The position numbers were made by a program, and so were the translations under genes. 7,079 nt of DNA from Thermoplasmata archaeon (GTDB taxonomy: Archaea; Thermoplasmatota; Thermoplasmata; Thermoplasmatales; Thermoplasmataceae). Shown here in pieces: positions 6,983-7,079 of the stretch. The notes beneath the pieces are model-generated. The model was not told where the DNA came from. It did no database searches and saw nothing but the letters and a program-made list of their open reading frames with translations. Position 1 is the stretch's first letter; each line of letters opens with the position of its first letter. Where the stretch lies: NCBI GenBank assembly GCA_021797525.1, contig JAJZZQ010000098.1, forward strand, positions 1-7,079, given 5' to 3'.

Positions 6983-7040
6983 AACAGTGCCTACAGGCGG
7001 TATGTTTAGAGAGAGCAATCAACCGAGAGATGGGAATTGG

Positions 7041-7052
7041 ATAAAAATATAA
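7041..7052. promoter_or_regulatory. TATA-like box in the divergent region, possibly serving both directions
   Basis: The 12-bp box reads ATAAAAATATAA on + and TTATATTTTTAT on -. Archaeal TATA boxes are centred about 25-27 bp before the transcription start. From the centre (about 7046.5) this predicts starts near 7020-7022 leftward, for sfsA, and near 7072-7074 rightward, at the ATG at 7074. A GGAATT hexamer occurs on each side (7033-7038 and 7057-7062), which could be chance. It is the only clear promoter-like element for the leftward gene run other than the weaker box before carA. Confidence 0.5.
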
Positions 7053-7073
7053 CTTAGGAATTATTGGGCATAC

Positions 7074-7079
7074 ATGGCA
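7074..7079 (+). CDS. Possible start of a divergent gene (first two codons, Met-Ala)
   Basis: An ATG followed by GCA ends the window. The product cannot be recognised from two codons. The reason to note it is position: the ATG lies about 27 nt downstream of the centre of the AT-rich box at 7041-7052, the spacing expected for an archaeal leaderless transcript that begins at its start codon. It would be divergent from sfsA. This is inference from promoter geometry only. Confidence 0.35.

Noticed and set aside
1..7079. Mobile element, CRISPR array, tRNA/rRNA gene, toxin-antitoxin or defence system
   Set aside because: No transposase-like or nuclease-module ORF beyond SfsA and Nth, no regularly spaced repeats, no cloverleaf, and almost every base belongs to recognisable housekeeping genes.

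Overview
The window looks like ordinary chromosomal DNA from an archaeon, most probably a member of the Thermoplasmata/Thermoplasmatales. The evidence is a Sulfolobus/Thermoplasma-type isoprenoid-lipid reductase (archaeal membrane lipid synthesis), heavy use of AGG/AGA arginine codons, T-rich TATA-like boxes about 25-28 nt from candidate starts, very short or overlapping gene junctions, and GC content somewhere in the mid-40s by rough count of a few lines. The phylum-level call is inference; no rRNA gene is present to confirm it.

Layout: (1) 1-1395, + strand: the 3' part of a geranylgeranyl reductase-family flavoprotein, cut at the left edge inside its FAD-binding glycine loop. (2) 1376-6982, - strand: a compact four-gene run transcribed leftward in the order sfsA -> carA -> carB -> nth. 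The sfsA-carA gap is 27 bp (6299-6325). carA and carB share one base (TGATG). carB and nth overlap by 8 bp. nth then runs tail-to-tail into the reductase gene with a 20-bp overlap. (3) 6983-7079: a short divergent region with one AT-rich TATA-like box that lies almost midway between a minus-strand TTG (7018) and a plus-strand ATG (7074). That ATG may begin a further gene beyond the right edge.

Functionally, carA and carB encode the two subunits of glutamine-dependent carbamoyl-phosphate synthetase, which feeds pyrimidine and arginine synthesis. nth encodes a [4Fe-4S] endonuclease III that repairs oxidised pyrimidines. sfsA encodes an OB-fold plus PD-(D/E)xK-type protein of uncertain role. The reductase saturates the isoprenoid chains of archaeal lipids and is on the other strand, functionally unrelated to the run.

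I looked for an undescribed system, mobile element, CRISPR array, RNA gene or large repeat and found none. The observations worth following are small: a hairpin plus T-tract for the reductase lying antisense within the nth iron-sulfur cysteine codons, a nearly symmetric divergent promoter, several substitutions at normally conserved positions in CarB and Nth, a single cysteine in the reductase, and uncertain starts for carA and sfsA.
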